Below, piece by piece: positions 32,328-43,392 of a stretch of 64,000 bases of DNA. The notes under the pieces were generated by a model. That model made no database searches. It worked only from the letters and a program-made list of their open reading frames with translations, and was not told the origin of the DNA. This stretch comes from Adenophora triphylla var. japonica (Eukaryota; Streptophyta; Magnoliopsida; Asterales; Campanulaceae). The stretch's first letter is position 1. Each line of letters starts with the position of its first letter. A program made the position numbers and the translations under genes. The stretch is from assembly GCA_022495995.1 (NCBI GenBank), contig JAFEMH010003614.1, positions 186,001 to 250,000 on the forward strand, given 5' to 3'.

Positions 32328-35300
32328 ATGGGCAAGGACAAACAGGCGGTTGAGAAATTCGATGGGTCTGACTACGGATATTGGAGGATGCAGATTGAGG
32401 ATCTCTTGTACAACAAAGACCTCTATAAGCCTCTGAAGGGTGTCAAACCGGAAGATGAAGATCAGGAAGAATGGGAACTCATGGATTGGAAAGCCCTAGG
32501 GGTGGTTAGATCTACTTTGTCAAAGTGGATTGCGAAGACTACTAAGAAGGCGACAACCACCAAGGAGCTATTGGATTATCTTACTGAGAGATTTGAAACT
32601 CCATCTGCTGCAAATATGGTTGATTTGATACGCAAGATGGGTAGTCTCAAGATGCAAGAGGGAGGATCCTTGGCTAAGCACATCGATGAGTTTATGGATG
32701 TTATAGATTCATTGACAGCGGTGGAGATCAAGTTCGATGATGAGGTTCATGCGTGTTTGTTGCTAGCTTCTTTACCGGCAAGTTGGAGCGGAACGGTGAC
32801 AGCGATCAACGCTTCAGCAGGTAAGAAGAAATTGAAGTATGATGATGTTAAGGACTTTCTTTTGGCTGAGGAAAATCGCATGAAGAAGTTGGGGACATCG
32901 GGTGCTTCTGGATCGGCTTTAGCTACTACTAGCAAGGGGAAGCCGGGTACTAGCAAACAAGGGAGAACCAAATCTAGGGAGAACGTGGTGAGTGGTAAGG
33001 GCAAAGCTGATGAGACCAAGGACAAACCAAAGGTTGCGAAGGGATCTATTCAGTGCTATCATTGTAAGGAGTTGGGACATTTTAAGAGGGATTGTCCAAA
33101 TCGTAAGGGCAATCAGGTGAATGTGGCAGTCGAAGGTGATGATGTACTGGTTCTGAGTGTTAGTAGCACACTAGAATCATGGGTGCTGGATTCGGGGGCA
33201 TCATTCCACTCTTGCGGGCACAAGGAAGAGATGGAAAACTACACTTCTGGTGATTTCGGGAAGGTCTATCTGGCGGATGGCGAGCCTTTGGAAATCAAGG
33301 GGAAGGGGGATGTCAGAATAGGAGCATCAGACGGGAAGGTCTTACATCTGAACGGGGTCAGACACATTCCGGGTTTGAAAAAAAACCTACTATCAGTTGG
33401 GCTGTTGGACGAAGAAGGTTACAAGGTGACATTCGGCTGCAGGAACTGGGTTATTACCAAGGAGGATTGTGAGATCGCTCGGGGTAATAAGGAGGGGACT
33501 TTGTATTTGGCGAATAACACCAAGGACAGTATCGCGGTGGCAGCAACCAAGGGTGATACGGATTTGTGGCACTGTCGATTGGGTCACATGAGTGAGACGG
33601 GGATGAAGGTGCTTTGTTCAAAGGGACTACTACCGGGTTTGAAGACAGTCAATGTGGGGATCTGCGAGGATTGTATGTTTGGCAAACAGGGGAGAAATAA
33701 TTTCTCAAGGACAGGCAGGGGTTTGAGGGAAGCAAAGTTGGAATTGGTTCACACGGACTTATGGGGGCCATCTCCGGTTACATCTCTGGGTGATGCGTCA
33801 TATTACATGACTTTCATTGATGATTCTACAAGGAAGGTCTGGGTCTATTTCTCGAAGGGGAAAGATGAGGCTTTCGAGGTGTTCAAGAAGTGGAGGGCCT
33901 TGGTGGAGAATCAGACGGGACTTAAGCTTAAGTGCTTGAGATCAGACAATGGTGGGGAGTATGAGCTTGGTGAGTTTAGGGAATATTGTGATGCGAATGG
34001 CATCCGTATGGAGAAGACTCCAAAGCGGACACCACAACTCAACGGGGTAGCAGAGAGGATGAACAGAACATTGAATGAGCGGGCTAGAAGTATGAGATTG
34101 AAGTGTGGACTTCCGAAGACGTTCTGGGCCTATGCAGTTGACACGGAAGCTTTCTTGATCAATCGGGGACCATCGGTACCATTGGGGAATGGAATTCCAG
34201 AGGAAGCTTGGAGTGGCAAGCGGTTTTGGGATGACCAAAATCATAGAGTTATTCGTAGTCGAGATGTGGTATTCAATGAACAGGTTTTGTACAAGGACAG
34301 AAAGGGGGCATCTGATGACACTAGTTCGGAACCGAAAATTGTAGAGGTGGATATTCCTAACTCGGGTGGGAGCAGAACGGTTCATGATGACCATGGTCAG
34401 GAGGTCACTGAAGATGAACCACATACTCCGGAACCGGATATTCCGCTGCGTAGATCCAGCAGGTTGCGTGGATCGCCTGACAGGTATACTCCATCCAATT
34501 ATTATTTGCTGTTGACAGATAATGGGGAACCGGAATGTTATGCGGAGGCTGTTCGTAGTGCACTTTGTAACAAGTGGAAAGCTGCGATGGATGATGAGAT
34601 GGACTCATTGAAGGCCAACAAAACTTGGGAGTTGACTGAACTACCTAAGGGGAAGAAGGCACTGCATAACAAGTGGGTTTACAGGATTAAGGAGGAAGCA
34701 GACGGTAGCAAGCGTTACAAGGCAAGACTGGTTGTAAAAGGGTTTCAGCAGAAGTACGGTATTGACTACACCGAAGTATTCACTCCGGTTGTGAAGATGA
34801 CCACTATCAGAATGGTTCTGGGGATAGTAGTGGCGGACAACTTGTTGCTTGAACAGATGGATGTGAAGACAGCCTTTCTTCATGGGGACTTGGAGGAAGA
34901 GATTTACATGGTACAGCCAGAGGGTTACTTGTCTAAGGGTAGCGGGGAGCTAGTTTGCAGATTGACTAAGAGCTTGTATGGCCTTAAACAAGCTCCTAGG
35001 CAGTGGTACAGGAAATTTGATGGATTCATGCATGACATTGATTTTATCAGATGTGAGGCGGATCATTGTTGCTACTTCAAGAACACGGACAATGGGTATA
35101 TTATCTTGCTGTTATATGTGGACGACATGCTAATAGCGGGCTCTAGCAGTAGAGAGGTAAACAGATTGAAGACTCAGTTGTCAGAACGGTTCGAGATGAA
35201 GGATTTGAGAGAGGCCAGAAAAATCTTGGGCATGTGGATTGACCGGGATAGGGAGTCGGGCAAGTTGGTTCTTTCACAAGTAGAATACGTTGAGAAGGTC

Positions 35301-36078
35301 TTAGCAAGGTTTTGTATGGAAGAGGCGAAGCCAACAGGGACGCCATTGGGTTTGCATTTCAAGCTATCCGAGAAGGACTCACCTAAGGACAAGGAGGAGC
35401 GTGACAAGATGGAGAGAACTCCATATGCTTCAGCAGTGGGGAGTCTCATGTATGCAATGGTGTGTACAAGGCCGGACATTGCACATGCGGTGGGAGTAGT
35501 CAGCCGGTTTATGGGCAATCCAGGAAAGCAACATTGGGAAGCGGTTAAGTGGATCCTACGTTATTTGAAGGGTACTGCTGATAAGGCTCTGTGTTTCTCG
35601 AGCAAGGAAGTGGTGTTAGCGGGTTATGTTGATGCGGATTTGGCATCGAGTGATCTTGATAAGAGGAGAAGTACTACGGGTTATGTGTTCACATTGGGTG
35701 GTACGGCAATCTCATGGGCTTCTAAATTGCAGAAGATCGTGGCGCAATGATCGCAGGCGTAATATGTGGCGGATTAGGCGAGTAAAGAGATGGTATATAT
35801 GGTTGCAGAACTTCTTGGGTGAACTTGGGAAGACGCGAAGTGGTAACATTCTCTACAGCGACAGTCAGAGTGCAATACATTTGGCAAGAAATCCGGCGTT
35901 TCATTCGAGGACGAAGCACATTGAACTGAGGTTTCACTACATCAGACATCTCTTGGAGGAGAAGATCTTGGGGCTAGAGAAGATATTGGGATCAGAAAAT
36001 CCGGCTGACATGTTGACAAAGGTTTTGAATCTTGATAAATTGAAGCTGTGCAAAGCTTCAATTGGGCTCGAAGAATAG
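32328..36078 (+). pseudogene. Copia gag-pol polyprotein with late stops
   Basis: I chose ATG 32328 (MGKDKQAVEKFDGSDYGYWR) because the Gag domain starts there and the upstream frame is LTR. Order by residue: Gag 1-235; CCHC knuckle CYHCKELGHFKRDC at about 242; protease DSGA at about 286; integrase zinc segment and core 410-630 (HTDLWG, DNGGEY); reverse transcriptase 740-1000 with YVDDM at about 930; RNase H from about 1097. The integrase C-terminal part lacks about 45-50 residues, in frame, between EEAWSGK and RFWDDQN. Stops fall at 35748, 35760 and 35775 in RNase H, followed by a frameshift near 35810. The remaining frame ends at 36078. Gag, protease and RT domains are open. Confidence 0.9.
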
Positions 36079-36177
36079 AAGAGGAGAATGGCACTACCAT
36101 GATCGAGGTGAGCACTAGGAGGACACCAAGGATGAGTTGAAGACGGATACGGGGCTTATATGTATGGTTGATCTTTA

Positions 36178-36187
36178 GGTGGGAGAT
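36178..36187 (+). promoter_or_regulatory. Polypurine tract of the copia element
   Basis: GGTGGGAGAT directly precedes the TGTTGGG start of the 3' LTR. Confidence 0.8.
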
Positions 36188-36727
36188 TGTTGGGATAGAA
36201 GACCAATCGGGCTAGACTTCGGAGCAAAAGGGGAGAATTTCGTCAGAGGGATCTGTCGTCATGGGCGACCGCCCAGGTTATGATGGGCGACCGCCCAGTT
36301 ATACAGAAGGTTCATCGTTTGTTGATCTTTGCTGTGGGCGACCGCGCAGGGGTATTGGGCGACCGCGCATGTGTACAGAGGTTTTGGTTCGGAGGAATTC
36401 TTGGCTTGGGCGACCGCCCATAGGAAGAAAATCTGGACTCTTTTTTTGACGTATTTTCGGGTTTTCTTGTCCATCTAGGGCTAGGTTTGTTCCCCTAATA
36501 TATATTTAAGTAGTATTCCGCCCCCAAAACTCATTGTAACACAAATTCTACGTACATAGTGCAAGATCCTGGCTTGGTAGTGCCCCCAGACGTAGCCATT
36601 GAAATTGGTGAACTGGGTTAACAATTTCTTGTGTTCTTTTCTGTTTCTTTGATTTCTTGTGCATTGTTTGTGTGCTCTAATCGTTCTTGTAGGTTTGCTT
36701 GGGTTGTGGAGGGCCATATTCACAAAA
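36188..36727 (+). repeat. 3' LTR of the copia element
   Basis: Nearly identical to the 5' LTR but lacks one copy of the GGGCGACCGCCC palindrome with its spacer (32 bases). The terminal CAACA reads CAAAA. Confidence 0.92.
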
Positions 36728-36908
36728 ACTCCCTCCACTCATTCGCTCCTAGATTATTTTAATACTCACAACACAATTATAATTTACTATTCCCTCCACT
36801 CATACTCTCTCCTATTTTACTTTTACACTCACAACATTTATATTATTATTTTTTTCCTTAATTCTCACGCAAACAGTAGCTGTGCGATTTCAAGTGGGAC
36901 GGAGGGAG

Positions 36909-37292
36909 TATATCTCTTAATCCAGTTGACTTTTTACTCTCTTTCATATGCCACTATGTTGCATGACAACTAGGACTTTTTGGGTGGAGAATTCGTCAAC
37001 TGGTTTATGGATCGACGCATTTGTAGGTTTTTTTTTTTTTTTTTTTTTTTTGAACATTTTGCTTTAAAATAAATTAATTTATTGTTTCAAAATAAGTGTT
37101 TATGTTTATTTTTTTAACAAAATAAATGTAATTTTTTTTAAAAAAAAGTGTCACTAAAAAGCTTTTGAAAATGTTATAACGGTAGGAAAAAAAGTTGTTA
37201 AAGGTTTATAGAAATAAAAGTGTATAAAGTGATGACGTGGTAGACTCGTAAACCCCTTGAAGAGGTTTACGAGTAAGGATGCCCGGCCTTAA
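36909..37292. other. Intergenic with poly-T tract
   Basis: A run of more than 20 T at about 37029. No gene seen. Confidence 0.4.
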
Positions 37293-37519
37293 TACTCCTT
37301 CCGCCTTATTTTAAATTTGATCGACTTTTTGTACACGCTGATTAAGAAAAATGAGTGAGAGTAATAGTAATTTAATTTTATTGGTGTTGTGAGTATAAAA
37401 ATAAATTAAAAGAGAATGATTGAGAGAAATAATAAAAATTCTTTGTCATTTTGGGAAGTTCGATTTGAGGTAAGACGGACGAAAATGGTAAAAAGCTCGA
37501 TTTAAGATGGGACGGAGTG
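37293..37519. mobile_element. Degenerate Stowaway-like MITE
   Basis: CTCCTTCCGCCTTATTTTAA at the left and TTAAGATGGGACGGAGTGAG at the right are imperfect inverted repeats; the interior has the AGAGAATGATTGAGAG motif. A lone GGGACGGAGGGAG end lies just after, at about 37567. Confidence 0.65.
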
Positions 37520-37693
37520 AGCATATTCTTAATAAGCGTTGAAACTCTTGACGTGAATCTTAGTACGGGACGGAGGGAGTTTAAATTTATCCTTAAAAAA
37601 TAAATGTTAGACTATATAAAATTAAAATTATATATATATATATCAAAATAATTTAAAATTTAATTTATGGAAAATAAATATAAAATGAGTGCG

Positions 37694-38156
37694 TCTGGGG
37701 AGAAACGCGTTTCTCCGTCGCGTATGGAGAAACGGGGCTTATTATGTCGCGCGACATAAGTAGCCAGTTTCTGGATATCCTTTACAAAGCTTCTGGATAT
37801 CCAGAAGCTTTGAAATGGATATCCAGAAGCTTTGAAATGGATATCCAGAAGCTTTGTAAAGGATATCCAGAAACCAAGTATTTTTTCTGGATATCCTTTA
37901 CAAAGCTTCTGGATATCCAGAAGCTTTGAAATGGATATCCAGAAGCTTTGTAAAGGATATCCATAAAAAATATTTGGTTTACGGATGTCCTTTACAAAGC
38001 CTTCCTGATATCCTTTTTCAAACTTCCTGATATCCTTTCCAAAGCTTCCGATATCCGTGTTCACAAGTGATATCCAGTTTTTGTGGCTATGTATGTCGTG
38101 CGACATAACAAGTCCCGTTTCTCCATAAGCGACGGAGAAACGCGTTTCTCCCCAGA
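37694..38156. mobile_element. Foldback element of nested palindromes, copy A (463 bp)
   Basis: Terminal inverted repeats of about 73 bases start TCTGGGG and contain the perfect palindromes GGAGAAACGCGTTTCTCC and TATGTCGCGCGACATA. The interior is an array of about 22-base units, GGATATCCAGAAGCTTTGAAAT and variants, with nine intact GGATATCC sites alternating with AAGCTT in both orientations. No coding function. A second copy is at 54407-54820. No clear target duplication was found, so the transposition class is open. Confidence 0.85.
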
Positions 38157-38800
38157 TTTTGTGATATAAAATTATGGGAGAAATGTCGCCGAGCTAATAC
38201 TTAATCTCTATTCGTACGTAAAACAAGTTAGGTACATAATCTCTAATATTAAATCCTTATATTGAGAGTGATATTTAGTCATTGTCGTGATCGTGGTCAC
38301 GACACTATTATAACTATTATAAAGGAAAATTATGGGAGAAATGTCGACGAACTATATTACTTCTCACACATGTCAATAATTTTCATGTCCCAAAGCAATG
38401 ATTAAAATTTAATTTTACTTTATTTGTAAAAAATAATACTCTCCTACGTTCATATTTTCCTTTTTGATATATTACAACGTAAGTTTTACCTTTTACTTTA
38501 TTCCTAAAATGACAAAAAATAAATAATATTTTGGACAAATATATCATAATTGATGATGACAAAAACGTTCGAATAATCACAAATACAGTGACAGGTTGTA
38601 TCATTTATTATTGAATAGCCTGAAAAATAAGAACAAACACGTAAACTAATTCGAGACTTTACCTGCGAATGTCATTCAGAGTGAGAATAAGTATTTGTGT
38701 TTAGAGAAAGAAATCAATTGACAACGGTTTATAGTCAAAAGATGTATTAACAAAATAATGTTAATTATGGCTTATATAAATAGGAATAGAATTGTCATGT
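38157..38800. other. Intergenic with dispersed repeat
   Basis: AATTATGGGAGAAATGTCG occurs at 38172 and 38328. 38381-38545 matches 30344-30505. No gene. Confidence 0.5.
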
Positions 38801-39890
38801 TCAATAGAAATTTGTGTGTGAGAAGGTTATAATCCTATTGGGATTGTGACTACCCACAATCCCTATTTGATTAGAATTAGGTAACTACCTTATGTGCGAG
38901 TGCCTAAAAGGCGAACTCCTCGGCTTATTATGCTTGGTCGGCCTTAGTTGACGCCGAGGAAGAGAGTGTTGAGGACAGGGAAGCCCATTTTCTCACTTTG
39001 TTGATAACCGAGGAGGAGCTCCTCGTATTAAAATGAGGCCTAGGTCGGCCTTGATGGACGCCTTGCTCGGCATATGAAAGTATTCCTTGTCGGCGTGTAT
39101 TATTGATGTGCCTTATTCATTATTCGCTCTTTTATATCTAGGTCGATATAGTGGGAATGACGAGGAAGCATGACGAGCAAAGGTAGCGAAGGTCCACTCC
39201 CTTCGTTGTAATTGAGATTGTATGGTTTATATTTTGGGCCCAATCCATTGGGTCTTGCCCGACCATGTCCCACGTTCGTACCTCGGTTTATACTGTTCAT
39301 TGGCCCCCGACTTTCTAGCTCGGCTATGCCGAGGAGGAAGTGGCGCTCTAACTCGTATTAAACGGATAGGAACAGGTTTTCACGAATCACGAGGCATCTC
39401 ATCATTCGTCGGTTATTTAGACAATGATGGATGCGATTTGCGAGGTCTAAACATTCGCCTTGGGAACCCTCTATAACATTTATGGCGAGGGAGAGACGAC
39501 GCCTTTAACCCGGTTTTTTTGACCCATACCCATTTAGATCTGGGTATAAAAGCTGAATTCCACTTCTTTTCTACACTTTTATCACCGTTTTCATTTGAGA
39601 GAGGGCTATAAGGTTGTAAACCGCAAGTTGCTACCAGATTTCATGTTTTGATTCTCTTGAATCTTTGCTTGATTTCGTAAGTGTTTCTCTTCAACAATCT
39701 TCGATTAAGGTATAATCTCTTCTTTCCTTTCTGTTTTCTGCATTTTTACTTTGTAATTTCTGGGATTTGGTATTGTTCTTGGTGGATTTTGTTCAAACCG
39801 CCATTGTTGGTGTTCTTGAAGCTTTTCTTGAACCAGTCTTGTGTCTTCCTCGTACTTAGCAAGGGCAAGAATATGGAGATGTAATCCAAA
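38801..39890 (+). promoter_or_regulatory. Putative promoter/leader or LTR of a gypsy-type element
   Basis: GC-richer sequence with recurring TCGGCC and GCCGAGG motifs, a TATA-like GGTATAAAAGCTG at 39542 and a leader-like region up to about 39890. It precedes the decayed PF04195-like gene. I could not define TG..CA ends or a second copy, so calling it an LTR is inference. Confidence 0.35.
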
Positions 39891-42780
39891 TGACCTCTAC
39901 GGCTACCATACCCAAAACCTTTGGATTTACCAAAGAATCGATAGGTCATGGATGATGCTAAGTTTGAATGAGATTGGAGAGATATTGACGAGTAGCCAAT
40001 CTCCTAGGACCGACGTGCATTACCCAAGTCGATTTAGGATAGATCGTCTTAGTATTGACTTCCCTAATATTATGGTATTCCACGGTTGGTCTGAAATTAT
40101 CAACCACATCAATCTCTACTACTTGAAGTTCAACCACTTTGAGCGTCCTCCGTTGTTGGGTAAGAATCCCTCCTCGGTTTTAGTTAATAGGACGAGGAGG
40201 TGTACTCTTCATCGTCCTCGTCTTTCGTTTTTGACTTAGCCAAATTCTGATGCCTGCTCTTTTATTTATGCAGTTATGACGGGAAGAAGTAACACTGCTC
40301 GGCCATCAAATGGTCCTTCCACCTCGGGCAGGATCGTAAATGCCTTTTTCCGAGGGAGCACAAGCCGGTAGTCGAGGACGACACAGACTAGGTAGGTCTA
40401 ACCGAGGGAGAGTTTATACCCCTAGGACCAAACCCATTTGAGTTGGGGAGCCAATGATAGAGGAGTTACACTCCAAATACGGTGTGTCGAGAGAGGAATA
40501 TCGCCTAAGCTACCTTCTCGGCGCTCCTATAAAGGATGAGAAGGCAATGGAGGACTTTATGTATAGCCTCAACCATGTCCACTTTTTCTACGAGCAGTTC
40601 CAACTCGGTCTGCGCCTTCCCCTTGATCCATTTATTTGTGAGTTTCTTGAAGACATGCAGGCCATCCCGACTATGCTAGGTGCCAACACGATGAGGTTCC
40701 TCACCGGCTTCATCATACTTTGACGTAGCTTAGGGTTTAAGCCTTGTCTGTCTGCGTTCCACCATTTCATCACTTTCAGTTTTAAGGAGGACACAAGGAT
40801 TGTGATGATAAGGAGTGACCCAAACCAACCCAAACTCATATACCCCACGACGAGCAAGGTCTCAGGGCGGAATAAACATGTCATAAGGGTTGAGAGCCGA
40901 CAATGATGGGAGTTTCCAGCGCCTTCTCGACTTCCAAGCGTGCCCGAGCAGGTGTGGAGGCCTGAGTGGAGTGGTCAGCTGATTGAGCGTTTAAGGCTAT
41001 TTTCCAAGGTGGGAACTCTGTGTTGGTCAAGTTTGGAGACCTACCAGAGGTATTATGTCCAGGCCGGCATTATGCCAGGCCCTTTAGATGGTCTAGTGCC
41101 CATGACCTCAGTTGTTAGGGGAAAAGATACCCAAATTGGAGGGTGCATCCCAGCCTCGTCTTCCATTCAGAATGTGATGTATGCAAGCTTTATGAGAATC
41201 AGTGTTTAACCGTAGATGACTTGTTGACTGTAAATTTCTTCCTTTCCCATCCTTAGAACTTGTATATTTTTTATTTGCTATGTTTTATTTCTCATATTTT
41301 GCTGATTGATCCTTATCGTCTTTTCAGATCTAACCACCAAGGAGGAAAAAAAGATGTCTGAAGAAGTACTTGGCCCCCAAGCCCTCATTAAATTGAGGAG
41401 GAGGACTTCATGCTCCTCGGCAAAGAATAAGAGGCACTTTTATGATGTTGAGAGCCAGGCCATCTTGGCCTCCAAGGAAGCTGGGGCTTTGCCCCTCAAG
41501 CCGGTGGGGGGAACTGAAGCCTCCACCGAGGAAACAGAAGACGGGCAGGAGGCCTATGCCGGGGAGGGACAAAGATCCCATGAAACTATTACTCCCCAAG
41601 CCGAGGAGGCTCTTCAGCAGACCGGCCAAATAGAGGCCGAGGAAGCAAATGTTGAGGGAAGGACTCCAGCCCTAAAGCGGCCAAGGATTGAAGCCGAGGT
41701 GGGGGGTTCCTCCAAAAGGCCATATGTTGAGTCTTCTCCTTCCATACTTAATGCTCGGCATATAAAGACTTATGTTGAGGCCGAGCAGTTTGTAAGTGAT
41801 GCTCGACAAGTCCCCGTACTTAAGGGTATGGACCTTGCTGCTCGTAAGGGTCCCTAACTGAGAATGGGCTGAGCTGTTATTAATCAGTCTTTGGATGATG
41901 ACCTTTTAGACCATTTCGTTGAGTCCAAACCCACGATAGAACATATAGTCAATAGGAAAGGCCTTTTGTTGAGCGAGGTAAGCTTCCTTGATTTTTTCCT
42001 TTTTCTTTCCTCGGTTTTTCATATACTTGTGACATTTCCTGAACATTTTTTTTCTTATGTACAACTAGCCACGGTCACGGCATATAAGGCCATAAAGTTC
42101 AAGGTAGCTGAAGTCCACGGTCAAAAACAGGAGACACTGGCCGAGAAGGACAAGGCTATCCTAAAAAAGGCCGTAGAGCTCCTCAAAAACCTCTGATATG
42201 ATGTTGATGCTTTCAAGGCGGCTAAGACCAAAGCCGAGGAAGAGGAATAAGCAGCCAAGGAAGCTTTGGCCAGATCCGAGGAGGCCACCAAGACAAGGGA
42301 GGCAGAGCTGGAGAGGAAAAGGGTTGAGGCCCTGAAGCAAGCCGAGTACGCTGCTACCTGGCTAAAAGACTTAGAGGCAAGCATCCCCTCTAGGGAGGCA
42401 AGTGTCATTGATCGTTATAAATCCAGCTCGACATTAAATAAGCAGTGGCTGAGAAGATGACCATAATGTACTCGTATGGGTACTTACACTTGCCCAGGAG
42501 GGTGATGGTGGACCCGTCTCTCAACCTTGACCTAGAGGTGCTTGCCCGACTGTTATGCCAGGACTCATACGACGAAGTTGCCTGGTCTCTATATCATCTT
42601 GAACCTTTCTCGAGCAATGCCCGTAAGGTCATTGCCTCCATTGATGCTCAGGTTAGTCATCCTGCTTGGGTTTCTCCTCCTCTCGTCCTGCTTGTGTCTC
42701 ATCCAAGATTGAAGATCGGAGAGAAAACTATCCCTTTTCCCCTTTTGCAATCGGACTGGTTTCTCCATTGGCTATGATCG
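39891..42780 (+). pseudogene. Gypsy-type transposon protein (PF04195-like), decayed
   Basis: The frame 40454-40723 (IEELHSKYGVSREEYRL, then LGLRLPLDPFICEFLEDM and MRFLTGFIIL) matches the 'putative gypsy type transposon' domain of plant repeats. After a frameshift near 40725 the same domain continues (AFHHFITFSFKEDTRI). 41354-41857 is a Glu/Ala-rich linker. 42070-42440 is a coiled-coil segment (EEATKTREAELERKRVEAL) with stops at about 42196 and 42248. Intervening T-rich stretches (41215-41330, 41985-42065) look like introns. The function of this family is unknown. Confidence 0.6.
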
Positions 42781-43392
42781 AATTCGATGATTTTTGGTCA
42801 AAAATATGCTTTGGGATCAGTTGGGACAAGTCTAGGGTGAAAATGAAATGAAAAGGCCCTTCCTTGATTTTATTTGAAAAAAACTAGTTCAGACAAGGTT
42901 CCAAGCCGCACGGCTTCTTTTGCCCAGACACAGCCGGGACGGCTTCTTTCGCTTCGCAGAAAAAAATCTGCAGTAGCCAAAGCTGCTGCCCTAGTGGATT
43001 TCTCACCTCACTTTCTCAACAAAACCTGCATAAAAACATGTCCAAACACCATCCATGCAGTCACATATCAATATAAACCATTCCGGCTCAATTTCTGCCC
43101 CTATTCCAAGCAAAAAAAGCTGCCCCGAGGCTCAAGTAATATGCAAAATCATAAAGCATAAATAGGAAAATCGAATAAAAGATCATTACATTGTTTTTTT
43201 GCCTCATTGGCACCCAAATAAAATAATAAAATAACAAATTGTGCATAGTTTTGTTCATTGTTTCTCTCTTCCTCTCCTAGTTCAACCCTAAGGAATCCTA
43301 AGTCTCTAATTCATCATCATCGGCGCTGGTGGACGATGAGTGGTACCCTGAGGCCGAGGATGTAGAGGCCGTACTCCCAACGTGCCTCCTCT

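Larger units (their letters stand above)
31702..36727 (+). mobile_element. Ty1/copia LTR retrotransposon, nearly complete
   Basis: The two LTRs (31702-32271 and 36188-36727) differ by few substitutions and one 32-base indel. PBS, gag-pol and polypurine tract are in order. Flanks ATTCC (31697-31701) and ACTCC (36728-36732) fit a 5-bp target duplication with one change. The polyprotein is broken near its end, so it could move only with help. The small LTR divergence suggests a fairly recent insertion. Confidence 0.93.
31606..36908. mobile_element. Stowaway-type MITE split by a copia element
   Basis: Left part 31606-31701 starts CTCCCTCCGTCCCGCTATAA. Right part, from 36728, ends CAAGTGGGACGGAGGGAG. 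The motif TTTACTATTCC then CTCCACTCATT, continuous in related MITEs, is broken exactly by the LTR retrotransposon. Confidence 0.75.

Noticed and set aside
33942..34424. 160-codon minus-strand frame within the copia integrase
   Set aside because: Shadow of the sense polyprotein; no recognisable domain.
37744..38106. Frames with repeated DIQKLCKGYP-like peptides as a possible repeat protein (also 54388-54839)
   Set aside because: The palindromic array is open in several frames on both strands, so the peptides are by-products of a non-coding foldback repeat.
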